Part shown: positions 36,151-46,364 of the stretch, piece by piece
How positions within the stretch are numbered: position 1 is the first letter of the stretch
Layout: every line of letters begins with the position of its first letter
Assembly (NCBI GenBank): GCA_034008185.1
Contig: CM067104.1
Location: 1,178,001 to 1,242,000 of the forward strand
DNA: 64,000 nt
Direction: 5' to 3'
DNA from: Gorsachius magnificus
Taxonomy: Eukaryota > Chordata > Aves > Pelecaniformes > Ardeidae
The notes under the pieces: model-generated
The model's database searches: none
The model's input: the letters and a program-made list of their open reading frames with translations, nothing else
Told to the model about the DNA's origin: nothing
Position numbers and translations under genes: made by a program

Positions 36151-36934
36151 AAAAAAAAAACCCCACAACCTGCGTTGGCCGCGTTCCGCTTGAAAATCTG
36201 CCGCTTCCAAAAAAATAATGTTAATAAAATTAAAAAGAAATGGGGGGGGGGGGGGAGGGGAAAGGTTTTTTTTCTGGTCCAAAACCCTCGGATGGCTCTT
36301 GCTGCTCCCTGCTGCCGAGGGCTGGTTGGCTCTGGGCTCACCTGTGGCAATTTTTCCCCCCTATATCCATGGGTTTTGCCCCATTTTATGGAGATTTGCG
36401 GGATTTGGGGCACCTGATTGAATTGGGGGGGGGGGGGTTAATCACAGTGCAAACCCGTCTCCATCCATCGGGCTGGCACCAACCTTGGACACGTGTCTGC
36501 GATGGGATGGACGGACAAACCGGCTCTTTCCCATCGCTCTGGTCAGGAGTGGCCCAAAATCCCGGAGAATCGCCCCATTTTGCATTTTGTGCTCCTTTTT
36601 GCCCCATTCCTACCATCAGCCCAGCTGCCGCGGCCCAGGGCATCATTTGGACTGAAACTTGCCCTTTTGGGGATAGGGAGGTTGGCAGAACAGTTTTGGT
36701 GGTCACTGCTCTGCTTTCAGTAGCCGTACAGTAGCGACAAGGCCAACACCCACATTCAAGAGCCACTGGGGCATTTTTGGGTGGAAACCCATCATTTTCC
36801 AGCCTGATGAGCCAAATCCCCAGGGAAAAGGAGCAAACCCCCACCCCCCCATAGCCCGTGGCCAGGGGATGCTCCACGACACTGCGGACCTCGGTGGGCT
36901 TTACCCTCCCCTTGCTGCATCCACCTTGCAAATC

Positions 36935-37115
36935 TCCTTATTTTTTATGGGTTATTCGATCCGTTCAGAGCGTTTCTGGCTTGTTTATAAATATCCTCAT
37001 CTATAAATAGCCGTGCGGGGAGAAAGGAGCCGTTAGCCCAGGGCTCTTTGATCAGGCTGGGGAGCTGCAGGTAAATAAATTCACGTAGGAAACGAGATGC
37101 TCCTCGCCGGCAGGG
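36935..37115. promoter_or_regulatory. Candidate regulatory island with TTTATGG
   Basis: Unique AT-rich core with TTTATGGGTTATTCG (TTTATGG 36,944-36,950), GTTTATAAATATCC, CTATAAATAGCCG, CTTTGATCAGG and GTAAATAAATTC. Typical of the island class in this window. Confidence 0.42.
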
Positions 37116-38990
37116 CAACAGCATCGTGGCGCGTATGGATTCTTGGAGGACTTAGAGGCTTCTTATTTGAGATGAAGAGGCTGCGCTGAAAAATGTGCAC
37201 CCCAGGAAGGGTTGTTTCCCTGGGGACCCTGGCTGGGGAAGGGGACCGTGGTTGCGCGTGGTGGCAGTGGCAGAGGGCTGTCCCCATTTTCCCCTGGGTG
37301 GCTTGCCTGGGTCCAAAAAAAAGCAATGAAATGGTTGCATCCAGGGAAAATTAGGAATTAGGAATTAAAAGCCACCTGTGGGGCTGCAGGAATATGGATG
37401 CGGGGACTCCAGATCGGTGGAGAGACAGCCCTGCACCCCTCCAGGGACCCGAAAAAGGGGCTGTCAGCTGAATTAATGCCCCTCTTCCAGCCTGGCATCC
37501 CCCCTTAGCTGCTCTTCCCCAGCCCAAAGCTGCTTCCCTGGGGTCAAGCCTCTCCCTGGAGCTTTATTTCTTTGGAGGAAAATATTGAGGAGATGAGGCA
37601 GAGTTGAAACACTGAAAATTTGGGGGTGCTGGAACGCCATGCCGAATCCCCCAAGGTCAAGCAGCATTTTTGTAATCCAGCTTTTTCCTTCCCCGAGCTC
37701 ACAAAGGGCTTTGGAGGGGTGGATCCGACACATCACAATGGAGGCGAGGAAGTTTTGGGGGTGAATCCCCCCCTTCCCAGCCCCGTTTTCTCCCGGGGTG
37801 GCTGAGAGAGGCAGCCCTGGCTCTGCAGCAGCGCCGCTGGATCCCGGTTTTCCAGCCCGTCTTCGACAGGGGGAGTGTTGTGTCCGTGCATCCGCAGCCC
37901 TGAGCATCCCTGCTTGCAGCGGGGCCGCCGCCGGCACCCCACAACCATCGGCGACTACAGCATCCCTATGGCACCCAGCACCCTGGGGTGCTCCTGATCC
38001 CCAGCTCTTATTTCAGAGCATTTCTTAACCCTTTGAGCAAGCGTTCTTGCAGGTAGCTCATCCCGTGCCAAAATCGAACAAAATTCGGCCAGTTCTTAGC
38101 CATGGTAATAGCAGGGAGAAAAAAAACCCTCTAAATTATCCCAACCGAGGCAGCTGGGAATAAGGGGAGACCTGCAGAGGGCTGGAGCACAACCTCATAT
38201 TAGACACTAGAGAAGCCAAGCAGAAGGCAGCGAGCCCCAGGGCGACAACCCCAGCTGACTGCGCTTTGCAGCCTGGCCTGAATCCTGCCACAGGCGCTGT
38301 CCAAAGGGCCAAATCCTGCCAAATCCTCCGCCGTTTGCAGAGGAGCATCCCTGGTGGATGCAGGACTTGGCCGGTTTGGGGTGGAGAAAAAAAACCCAAG
38401 GAAAAAAGGCGGGGGGGGGGGGGGGGGGGGGGAACATAAAAATGAGAAAGATTGAAATCCCCCTGTCGGGCTCTGTGCTGACAGTGGGGAAAAAAACCAA
38501 AAAAGACAGAAAACCCCCTCCAACTAATTATATTTTATTTGCTGATCAAAAGGAAAACGGCTCGCTGCAGGCAAGGGGGGAGCAGGGTTTGTAAGGGCGT
38601 TCGGTGGGAAGGCGGCGGCTGAAGGTTTGCATAATCCACGAGGGTTTTACCTCTCCAGGGTGCATTTTCTGGGCAGCCACCTCCTGTCTGGGCTCTGCTA
38701 GTCCCGGCTTGTTGCCGCGCCGGCATTTCGGGCTCTGCGGCGGGTTGGGCTCCTTTGTACGCCTTCCAAAGCGGCCGGGCCCAGGGTAAAGGCGTGAGGG
38801 CAGAAGGGGAAAAGTCCCCGCGTGGAAATGCCCCGGGTGGGAGGCAGTGGGCGCTGGTTGGGGTCATGCAGGGCTGGGGGTGCGGAGAGGCCACGGGGCT
38901 GGGTGCGGGGTTGCCTTGGTGGGGGGGAACATCCCTGCCCTGGTTTTGCTTTTGCGTGGGGGGAGCATCTCTGTCTTGGGTTTGCACCAT
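37116..38990. other. Non-genic DNA with a G homopolymer
   Basis: Unique sequence of moderate GC, including a G run of about 22 (38,411-38,432) and a small AT-rich core at 38,518-38,555 (AACTAATTATATTTTATTTGC). No exon recognised. Confidence 0.4.
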
Positions 38991-38999
38991 GGGAATACC

Positions 39000-39420
39000 C
39001 CTAGCTCGGTTTTGCTCTCGCACCGCTGCAGCGTCCCCACCTTGACTTTATTTTTGCACTGGGGGAACATCCCTGGCTCGGTTTTGCTTTTGCATGGGGG
39101 GAGCATCCCTGTTGCAGCGTTTGCACCATGGGTCCCCACTGGTTGCTCTTGCACCGCAGGAGCATCCCCATCCCAGCTGCACTTTGGCACTGGGGGAACA
39201 TCCCAGCCTTGGTTTTGCTTTTGCACCAGGGGAGCACCCACGTTGCAGCTTTGCTTTTGCACCAGGGGACCCTCCTCAGTCTTGGCTTTGCTCTTGCACT
39301 GGGACACCATCCCCACCTTGCATTTGCTTTTGCACCACGGGACATCCCCACCTTGGCTTTGCTCTTGCACCACGGGATCACCCAACCACCAGAGCAAAGC
39401 CAAGCAAAGACCTCACCCCG
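39000..39420. repeat. Minisatellite TTGCTTTTGCACCAGGGG
   Basis: About eleven units of 34-42 bases built from TTGCTCTTGCACCACGGGA or TTGCTTTTGCACTGGGGGA plus ACATCCC(C/T). Several units are multiples of three long, which keeps frames open on both strands; these frames are not taken as genes. Confidence 0.93.
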
Positions 39421-39879
39421 GTTCTGCACCCGCTTCGCACCAACCTCTCCATGAGCTCCGCTGGGCGATTCTTTGCAAGAATTGCATGAGGATGCCAAAG
39501 GGAAAAAAAAAAGAAAAAAAAATTGGGAAAAAAATGCGAGGAGAGCACATTTCTCCTTATGCTCCATCCCAAGCGGAGCCGGGGAGAGCCGGGCGCAGCG
39601 GGCGGCTGTAGCCTGGGCGGCTCGGCCTGTTGCGGCTTGTTCCCTGCATATTTCATGGATGCGTCGGTGAGATTCTGCCTCCCTTTGGGGCTCCGCGAGG
39701 CTCCAGAGGCTGCGAAGCAATTACCCCCTCCTCGCTCCTGCGATTTCGGCATTCCTACCAAAAGACGGCCCCAAATTTCCCTGCCAGCCCCAAGCGGGGC
39801 CGTATCCTGCCTCCATCCTCCGCCCCGTTTGCAGCCAGGATGGACCCCCCCCCCTTGCACCGAGCAGATAGGAGAAGGA

Positions 39880-40115
39880 AAATTTTTGCATGGAAATGAA
39901 TAAAAACCTTAAAAAAAGATGAAAATAAACCCAGCAGGGGCCAACGTGCGCCCGAGCCGCGGCCATGCAATCACCTGTAATTAATGCCGTGATGAAATTC
40001 AAACTGGTTTCGCTCCGTGGAAAGTCCGTCTCGCCTTCCAGTAAACTCTATCTTGGTTTAATTGGCTCTAATTTGCATGAAAACAATTATCGGCCGCGTT
40101 TTGCCTCTGGAAAGG
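39880..40115. promoter_or_regulatory. Candidate regulatory island with octamer site
   Basis: A continuous unique block with GAATAAAAACC, GCAATCACCTGTAATTAATG, GGTTTAATTGGC, an exact ATTTGCAT octamer (40,071-40,078, POU-type) and ACAATTATCGG. One of the longest AT-rich unbroken islands in the window. Confidence 0.48.
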
Positions 40116-40439
40116 TTGGGAAAGGTATGGAAATGTCTGGGAAAAAAAAAAGGGATTCGTGAATCACCGGCATCGGCAGCCGCGTTGCATCCGGGGAGAG
40201 CTGGAGCCTTTGTGTCTTGGGATGAAAAGCTTGAAATGTGCCACGAGGTCAGGAAGGGAAGGGGGGGGCTGGAAGGTTGGGGGTTGTCTGGAGAGAGAGT
40301 CAAGGCTTGGTTTTTGGGGGGGGAAATAGGTGCCCCGATGTCCCGGTGATGGGCTGGGGGATGGGGAAGCCAGGCCCAAGCATTGCGGTAGTGGGTTGGG
40401 ATGAATCAACCCAGAGCAAAAACACTCCCTTAATCCCCA

Positions 40440-41035
40440 AGTCACCCTAAAGGGGAAAAATTGGGCTGAAAGAGCCTAAAATCAGGGTTCACCCAGGTGC
40501 CTGGGGTGCCCAGCGCTGGTGGGTGCAGCCCCAGCCCGTTCCCAGCCCCGCTGCACCCTCCAGATACAGAAGCGATCCTTGCAATCCAATTTTTGCTGCT
40601 TTTTTTTTTTTTCCTTCCTCGCTTTTGAAAGCCAAAAAAAGCCCCGTGTGCGGCGCAAAAAAAAAAAAAAAAAAAACCAACCCCAAAAAAATCCCCTTTG
40701 CGCATCCCATCAGCCTCCGCCGGGATTTCGGGGGCTCAGGGCAGGCGCCCATGGGAGCTCGGCCACGTGTCAGCGTTTAGGCGAGCGCCGTAAATCACAG
40801 CCAGCTGTTGAGTGGGGAAAGCAGAGGAAAAACCCCGCGGCGGCTGTGGTTGGAGCCGCCTCGTGCTCAAGGCCTCCCGGGGCGGGGATGCCTCAACGTG
40901 CCCCACGCATCCCCAGTTTGGGGACACGCAAGGGACGCGCCTCCCCCCCTTTGCACGGCTTTGGGGTGACGTTGCATGGGTGGCACGTCCAAGCGCCCAT
41001 CCAAAAGGTTTTGATTTGGGGGCGGGGGGCCGGGG
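40440..41035. other. Non-genic DNA with A/T runs
   Basis: T run (40,599-40,612) and A run (40,659-40,676) flank unique GC-rich sequence. No exon. Confidence 0.4.
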
Positions 41036-41039
41036 TATT

Positions 41040-41175
41040 TTCCCGGAGCTCTGGTTCCGTCCGTTGTCGATTCGGCTCCTAAATAATTTGGGAGCATCCC
41101 AAATAATTTGCAGCCTCGTGCATCTTGCTATGCGTGCTGTGGTCACTAGATGGGGAGATAACAGCTTAGCATGAG
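41040..41175. promoter_or_regulatory. Candidate island with repeated AAATAATTTG and a CTCF-like core
   Basis: AAATAATTTG occurs twice, exactly 20 bases apart (41,081-41,090 and 41,101-41,110). Downstream, TCACTAGATGGGGA (41,143-41,156) resembles the CCACTAGATGGCG-type CTCF core with a few mismatches. Confidence 0.33.
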
Positions 41176-41789
41176 CACGGAGCTGCCTGGCTGCTCCTGC
41201 CTGGCTGCCAGAGCTCCTCCAGTCCCGCAGAGCTGGGATTTCCAGCCATGAGCTGGAAACAGATGGGTGCTGGAGATGCACCCCAGCACCGATGCGATGG
41301 GCACCCATCAAGCCACATCCTGGCATGTCCAGGCCCGTGGAGATGGGGGTTTGTAGTTCAGGGCTTGTCCTGGCCCCATGGCCACCTGGATCCCGCTGCT
41401 CCTGGGGGTGGGAGATGATGGAGGATCCCTCCCACCCCCTAACGTCTGGCCCAACACCAAAACCCACCAGGAGAAGCTGCAGGAGATGCAACGGGGGCTC
41501 TATCTGTGGTGGCACGATGCCGCGTCCTTCCTCTTCGAGAGGTGAAGAGGACGGCGAAGCCACCGCGCAGCACCCCAAACGGGATGCTTGAACCCAGCAT
41601 CCTGCCCACACCCTCCCCTCCCTCCTCATCCCCATCTCCCCCTTCCCATGGGCTCCAAGGGTCCCTGGTCCGGGCCACCCAGCCCTCCCAGCTCCCTGCC
41701 ATCCACCCACGGCAGCCGGGAAATGTCGGATCCTTGGCGGTGAGCATTGAACAACCGGCTGGAGCCGTATCTTCCCGGTGCTGCGAGCC

Positions 41790-41965
41790 TCCTCTCTATC
41801 TCACCTCCCCAGGTGTGAGTTATAATGTGCAATAAAAAGAAAATCAGTGCATTGATGCCAGTTAGTGTGACTAATCCAGGACCCAGCCTATTAACTGGTG
41901 AGCGGAGCATCCGTCTCGGCTCTCATTAGAAACTCAGCCAACTACCCAGGGATAAATCTTTCAGC
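41790..41965. promoter_or_regulatory. Candidate regulatory island
   Basis: Unique block with GTTATAATGTGCAATAAAAAG (CAATAAA 41,830-41,836 inside), TAGTGTGACTAATCC, CCTATTAACTGG, CTCATTAGAAAC and GGGATAAATC. Homeodomain-type cores are dense. Confidence 0.45.
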
Positions 41966-41971
41966 GCATGT

Positions 41972-42033
41972 GGGAGGGCAGCTCAGTGGTCAGAGCAGCC
42001 AGGTGACCAGGGGTTTGCTCCCGGAGCTGGATT
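41972..42033 (+). other. tRNA-like segment (tRNA-derived SINE head or degraded tRNA)
   Basis: AGCTCAGTGGTCAGAGC is almost a standard tRNA D-arm / A box, and GGGTTTGCTCCCGG about 20 bases later resembles a T-arm B box with two changes. The acceptor stem and anticodon arm do not pair convincingly. Probably a SINE head or tRNA pseudogene, not a functional tRNA. Confidence 0.35.
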
Positions 42034-42194
42034 TGGGGTTTTGAAGGAGCTAAAAGGGTATTTGGGCTCTGGTTGTTAACTGGGGGGATGCAGAGGGATG
42101 GATGGGAATGGGGGGAGGGGCTGGTGTGTCACAGCAGAGGATGAGGAAGCAGGAAGAGCCCCAGGAGCATCCTGTGCAGATGGAGGTGGGGAAG

Positions 42195-42225
42195 GGAAAC
42201 TGAGGCACAGAGCAGTTAGCGCTCA
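42195..42225 (-). mobile_element. MIR-like core fragment
   Basis: GGGAAACTGAGGCACAGAGC followed by AGTTAG matches the reverse complement of the MIR core (TTAACTCTCTGTGCCTCAGTTTCC type). Short and diverged. Confidence 0.42.
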
Positions 42226-42229
42226 GGCA

Positions 42230-42740
42230 GCGCTGGATGCTATCCCATCACCAATGGCCTCCCATCATCAACACCATCCCATCACCAAAACCATCCCATC
42301 GCCAACACCATCCCATCGCCAACACCATCCCATCGCCAACACCATCCCAATGCCAACACCATCCCATCGCCAGCAGCATCCCAGCACCAGCAACACCCCA
42401 GTACCAGCAACACCCCAGTACCAGCAATACCCCAGTACCAGCAGCATCCCATCACCAACACCACCCCATCGCCAGCAGCATCCCAGCACCAGCAACACCC
42501 CAGTACCAGCAACACCCCAGTACCAGCAGCATCCCATCACCAACACCACCCCAACGCCAACACCATCCCAACGCAACAGCATCCCATCACCATCAGCATC
42601 CCAGCACCAGTAGCATCCCATCGCCAACACCATCCCAATGCCAACACCATCCCATCGCCAGCAGCATCCCATCACCAACACCACCCCATCACCAACACCA
42701 TCCCATCACCAGCAGCATTCCAGCACCAACAGCCTCATCC
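42230..42740. repeat. CATCCCATCACCAACAC minisatellite
   Basis: About 500 bases of 12-18 base units (CCATCCCATCGCCAACAC, CAGCATCCCAGCACC, AACACCCCAGTACCAG). Blocks near 42,364-42,460 and 42,470-42,550 repeat as a group, showing a higher-order duplication. Confidence 0.95.
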
Positions 42741-42769
42741 ACCCTTCCCTGAAGGACACGGCGGCTCTG

Positions 42770-42975
42770 CCGCGGCGCTGCCGCTCCTGCCTGCGCCCTT
42801 ATTTGCTTTATCTTCAGCTCTCTCCATTAATCTCGGCGTGATTTACGGGAATGCGTTATTTATCTTTTTCCCCCTCCTTCGCCAGGCTGGACTGGAAGGT
42901 CCGCACCTTTTTATAGCGCAATAAAGCCCACACAATGAAGACAATTTCGCGAGGTTTTCCAGCGGCGGGGGAGCA
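42770..42975. promoter_or_regulatory. Candidate regulatory island
   Basis: Unique sequence with CTTATTTGCTTTATC, TCCATTAATCTCGGCGTG, GCGTTATTTATC and TTTTTATAGCGCAATAAAGC (CAATAAA 42,919-42,925). No exon. Confidence 0.42.
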
Positions 42976-43134
42976 AGGGAATGTTGCGGGAGGCGAGTCG
43001 GGGACCTGGGACACTGCAGCTGCCTGTGCGAGGAAGCAAGGGCTCACGGACAGAGGCTTAACCCATCCAAGTCACCTCCCAGAGATGTTTGGGGATGTCT
43101 TGCAGAAGGCTGTGGCTGGCCATGAGGGATGTGG

Positions 43135-43165
43135 GTCCTTGTGCCTCAGTTTCCCCCTTGGCCCC
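43135..43165 (+). mobile_element. MIR-like core fragment
   Basis: CCTTGTGCCTCAGTTTCCCC resembles the MIR core. Only this short segment is convincing. Confidence 0.35.
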
Positions 43166-43479
43166 ATGCATTTGGGCATTGCAGCTTTACTGATGGGGAC
43201 CTGCCTCCAGATGCAGGGCGACATGGTGGGGGAGACCTCTCAGCCCAGCAATGACCACAGTGCTGTGGTCACAGTGGTCCCCCCTACCCATCCCAAAGCC
43301 ACGGAGCTTGGGGTAGACCCCCCGATTCACCCCCTTAAATTCTAACGGCTTCCCACAACTCCTTCCTCCCTGCAAAACGTCGCCTCCAAACCCCACCTTT
43401 GCCTTGAATTTGAAATAAAATCCCATGACATTTGCTTCCAGCCCAGCAACAGCACAGGTTCTGGCTTCCAGACGGCCAG

Positions 43480-43705
43480 CGCTTTACGGGAATACCTCCC
43501 TATTAAGCTGCCAGTGCCAGCGCTGCGTTGGCCAAGGGCGTTGATTTAAAAGTGCCTTACGGCTGCTTAACGTAAAGCACTCGTCTACTGCCTTAAGCTA
43601 AATCAATAGAAAGCAGGTTGGAATCAATTTGAAAATACACAGTTCCAGGGCCTGGGTGCCTTAAATAAATATCAAAATCAGACGCGGAATTAAGCAGGTG
43701 TGATC
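43480..43705. promoter_or_regulatory. Candidate regulatory island
   Basis: Unique block with TTACGGGAATACC, CCTATTAAGCTGCC, CGTTGATTTAAAAG, AGCTAAATCAATAG and AATAAATATCAAAATC, ending GAATTAAGCAGG. Strong enhancer-like texture. Confidence 0.45.
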
Positions 43706-43709
43706 TGGA

Positions 43710-45290
43710 GGGGAGCTGGTGAGTTCAGATTTTTCCTGCGTGTTTCTGAGTACAGCCAAGAGACCGGCTGGGGAGCAGGGACCCTCCCACCTCGCTGAGG
43801 CTGCAATGTTCTGGCATCGCCTGGAGAGCGGCTGCAGGGTTTGAAGGCCAACGCAGGGTAGCAGGAGGTACCCTGGTCCCTCCATGCCAACTAGGAGACA
43901 AATCCAGGCTCTAGTTGAGGTTGTTTGGGGTGTCACGGTGGGATTGGGCTCAGCTGAGGTTGCAGGGACCAGCTGTGTTGGCTGGAAGGGAACCTGAAGG
44001 ACTTTCGGCCAACCTTGGACCATTTGAGATGACCAAGGTTTGAAGACCTCAAGGATGGAGATGGCAAGGATGGAGATCGTCCACTTGCCCCAGGGCTCCT
44101 CCTTATCCCATGCAAACACCTAAGGCTGGGCTAGAGTCAATGGAGAGCACAAGGACCTTCATGGTGGTTCCTCTGACCCAGCTTCAGTGTTGCCCCTCCA
44201 ACGGGACAAGCTGGAGGATGCCCTTGGCTAGACACCACCGCGGAAGATCAGGGAGGTGAGACCCAGCCAGCACATCCTGGGCTCGGATAATGTCCTCTCC
44301 AGCCTGGAGCAGTCCTCACCATTGATCCTGAATTGGCCAATTTGGGGAGGTTTTCCAACTCACCTACACATCGTGGCGGACAGGGAGCCAGCACCCTGCC
44401 GCCTGCCACCAGACCTCCTCCTGGAGGACCTAAATCTTTTTGGAAGCAAGTCATAAAATTTCAGGCGCGGAGGTGTTTTTATAACCCCCCCTTCCCACCC
44501 GCAGCGGCGGCTGGGGCCGGTGCGGAGCAGTGTCCCCACGGGGAGCTGGCCCTCGCCTCTTGGCCGGGGCTCATCTGGCATCGCTGCGTGTGAGTAGTTG
44601 CCTTGTCGAGGAGCTGGAGCGTCTCCAACCTGATGTTTTTCATTTCGTTGTCAGCTCCTTGCCAGCATCCGGCTTTGTTGGCTCTCCAGCAGCGGCCAAC
44701 CGCCAGGGGAGCGTCCATTGGGTGGGAAAGACCTGCCAGAGTGGGTGGTGGTATCATCCTGACGGCCGCTGAGCACCTTCCAGCCTGGGCTACCCCACTG
44801 GTTGCTTTACCCCATGTGCCCTTTTTTTTATTTTCTTTTGCAGAAATACCACTTGCGCAGGCTCTGGAGGTTGAGTCATGGTTTCTGGATGGTCCCGGAA
44901 CACCTCTACCACCACCGAGAACATATGTAGCTCTTGGTACATTGCACGTGTGGTGGGACCGAGACATGCTGGGGGCCGGTGTCATTGCACACGCATGTTA
45001 CACCACACAGACGGTCACCCTTGGGTGATCCTGGCTGCTCTTCCCAGCACCAAATGCAACAGCATTGACTCGGTGGCCTCAAGCCATCATCATGGATGCA
45101 GTGACCTGGGGGACCCCACGGGGGTTACGCCAGCCCCCCGTAATGGCGACGCATCTCAGCTTCCCGACGCAGAGCCCAGCTCCTCATCCTCGACCAAACA
45201 GCAGCCTGGTCAAGCGCCCGCATCTCCCACCTCGTTAACGTCAGGGGGATTGATGGGGCTTTGGTATCGCCCCAAATGCCTTGACCTTGG
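43710..45290. other. Non-genic DNA
   Basis: Unique, moderately GC-rich. Open frames of 60-170 codons occur on both strands but show no domain, repeat or splice support. Confidence 0.4.
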
Positions 45291-45294
45291 AGAA

Positions 45295-45500
45295 CCGGCC
45301 ATTTCGCATGGACTTAACGGATAAAATGATGCTTGGGTATTGGCTGGGCGCCGGCTGCCTTATCGCTTTCGCAGGCTGTAGTGTTTGGGGCTATTACAGT
45401 AGCATACTGTACCGCAATGGCTTTATAAGGATGGATGGTTAGATCGAGATAATAAAGCCCCAGAGCATTAAATCTTTGTGAGACACCGGCCACGCTGCCT
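45295..45500. promoter_or_regulatory. Candidate regulatory island
   Basis: Unique block with GACTTAACGGATAAAATG, GGCTATTACAGTAGC, GGCTTTATAAGGATGG, GAGATAATAAAGCC and GCATTAAATC. Several TTTAT/ATAAA cores and GATA words. Confidence 0.45.
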
Positions 45501-45504
45501 CATC

Positions 45505-45835
45505 CACCAGGCTGAAAAGGCTATATATGTTTTTCATAATTCGTAATTACTTTTTTACAGTTCTTCTCCCATAACTCTGTCCATCATCTGGGTCAAAATA
45601 TACAACGTGTGTGGGAGTCAGAGTCGTAAAAACGGGAAAACAAACAGTTTGTCTGAGGGGAGATTAACGCACAGTTAAAAGACCCATTTTAACACCCTCT
45701 CCATGCCGTCAGCCAATTAGCCGATGTAATGGGCTCCACTTGATATTTTCGTTTTATTTTATTTCGCAACGATACCAATGCGCTTAATTGGGACCACGTG
45801 ATCCCTAATTGGCGGTGGTGTCATCTTCGAGGTAT
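45505..45835. promoter_or_regulatory. Candidate regulatory island with a TAATT/CACGTG palindrome
   Basis: Unique AT-rich block. Near its right end an almost perfect dyad, TAATTGGGACCACGTGATCC plus CTAATT (45,785-45,810), places an E-box CACGTG (45,795-45,800) between inverted GGGA and TAATT arms. TCGTAATTAC and AGCCAATTAGCCG lie further left. Confidence 0.47.
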
Positions 45836-46179
45836 GCAGCTGAGGCAAGAGAGCAGCGCTTTTGGGGGCTAATCCGGAGGGGATTGGGCAAGGGAATTCT
45901 CCTTGAAATTCAGCCACCAGAAAAAAGCATCCTGGGTGGAAAGAAGAAGATCCCAAACGTCAGATGGGGCAGTGTGGGGTCCATGGGAAGGGACTGCGGA
46001 GGATGAGCTGCCTCGGGGATCCTCTGATGACTCCAAAGGATTGAGGGAGATCTACAAAGATCCTTTGGGGATCTTCCCTGCTGGTTCAATGAAATTTGGC
46101 AGATCTGAGCATCGCCGCCTCATCCAGTTGGTGTTGGCCTCCCAGGTCGAAGTTATCAGGTGGCACAGATGCCCCCAGG

Positions 46180-46360
46180 CAGAGGACAACTGCATAAATG
46201 GCCATTTTTTACCCCTTCACCTCTTCCCTTTCCCTACTTCTAAAATAAATTACGTCGGCGATGTCTCTTAAAGAAAAAAAACCCCAACCCCACAGCCCTC
46301 CTGCCCCTCCTTCTGCTCGTTGAGAATCCCTTAAAAAAACTGTAACTGGTTTCCAAACAT
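46180..46360. promoter_or_regulatory. Weak candidate regulatory island
   Basis: CTGCATAAATGGCCATTTTT, TAAAATAAATTACGTCGG and a C-poor A run. Less convincing than its neighbours. Confidence 0.25.
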
Positions 46361-46364
46361 CCCA

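Noticed and set aside
41972..42033. Functional tRNA gene
   Set aside because: D-arm is good but acceptor and anticodon stems do not pair; kept only as a tRNA-like relic.
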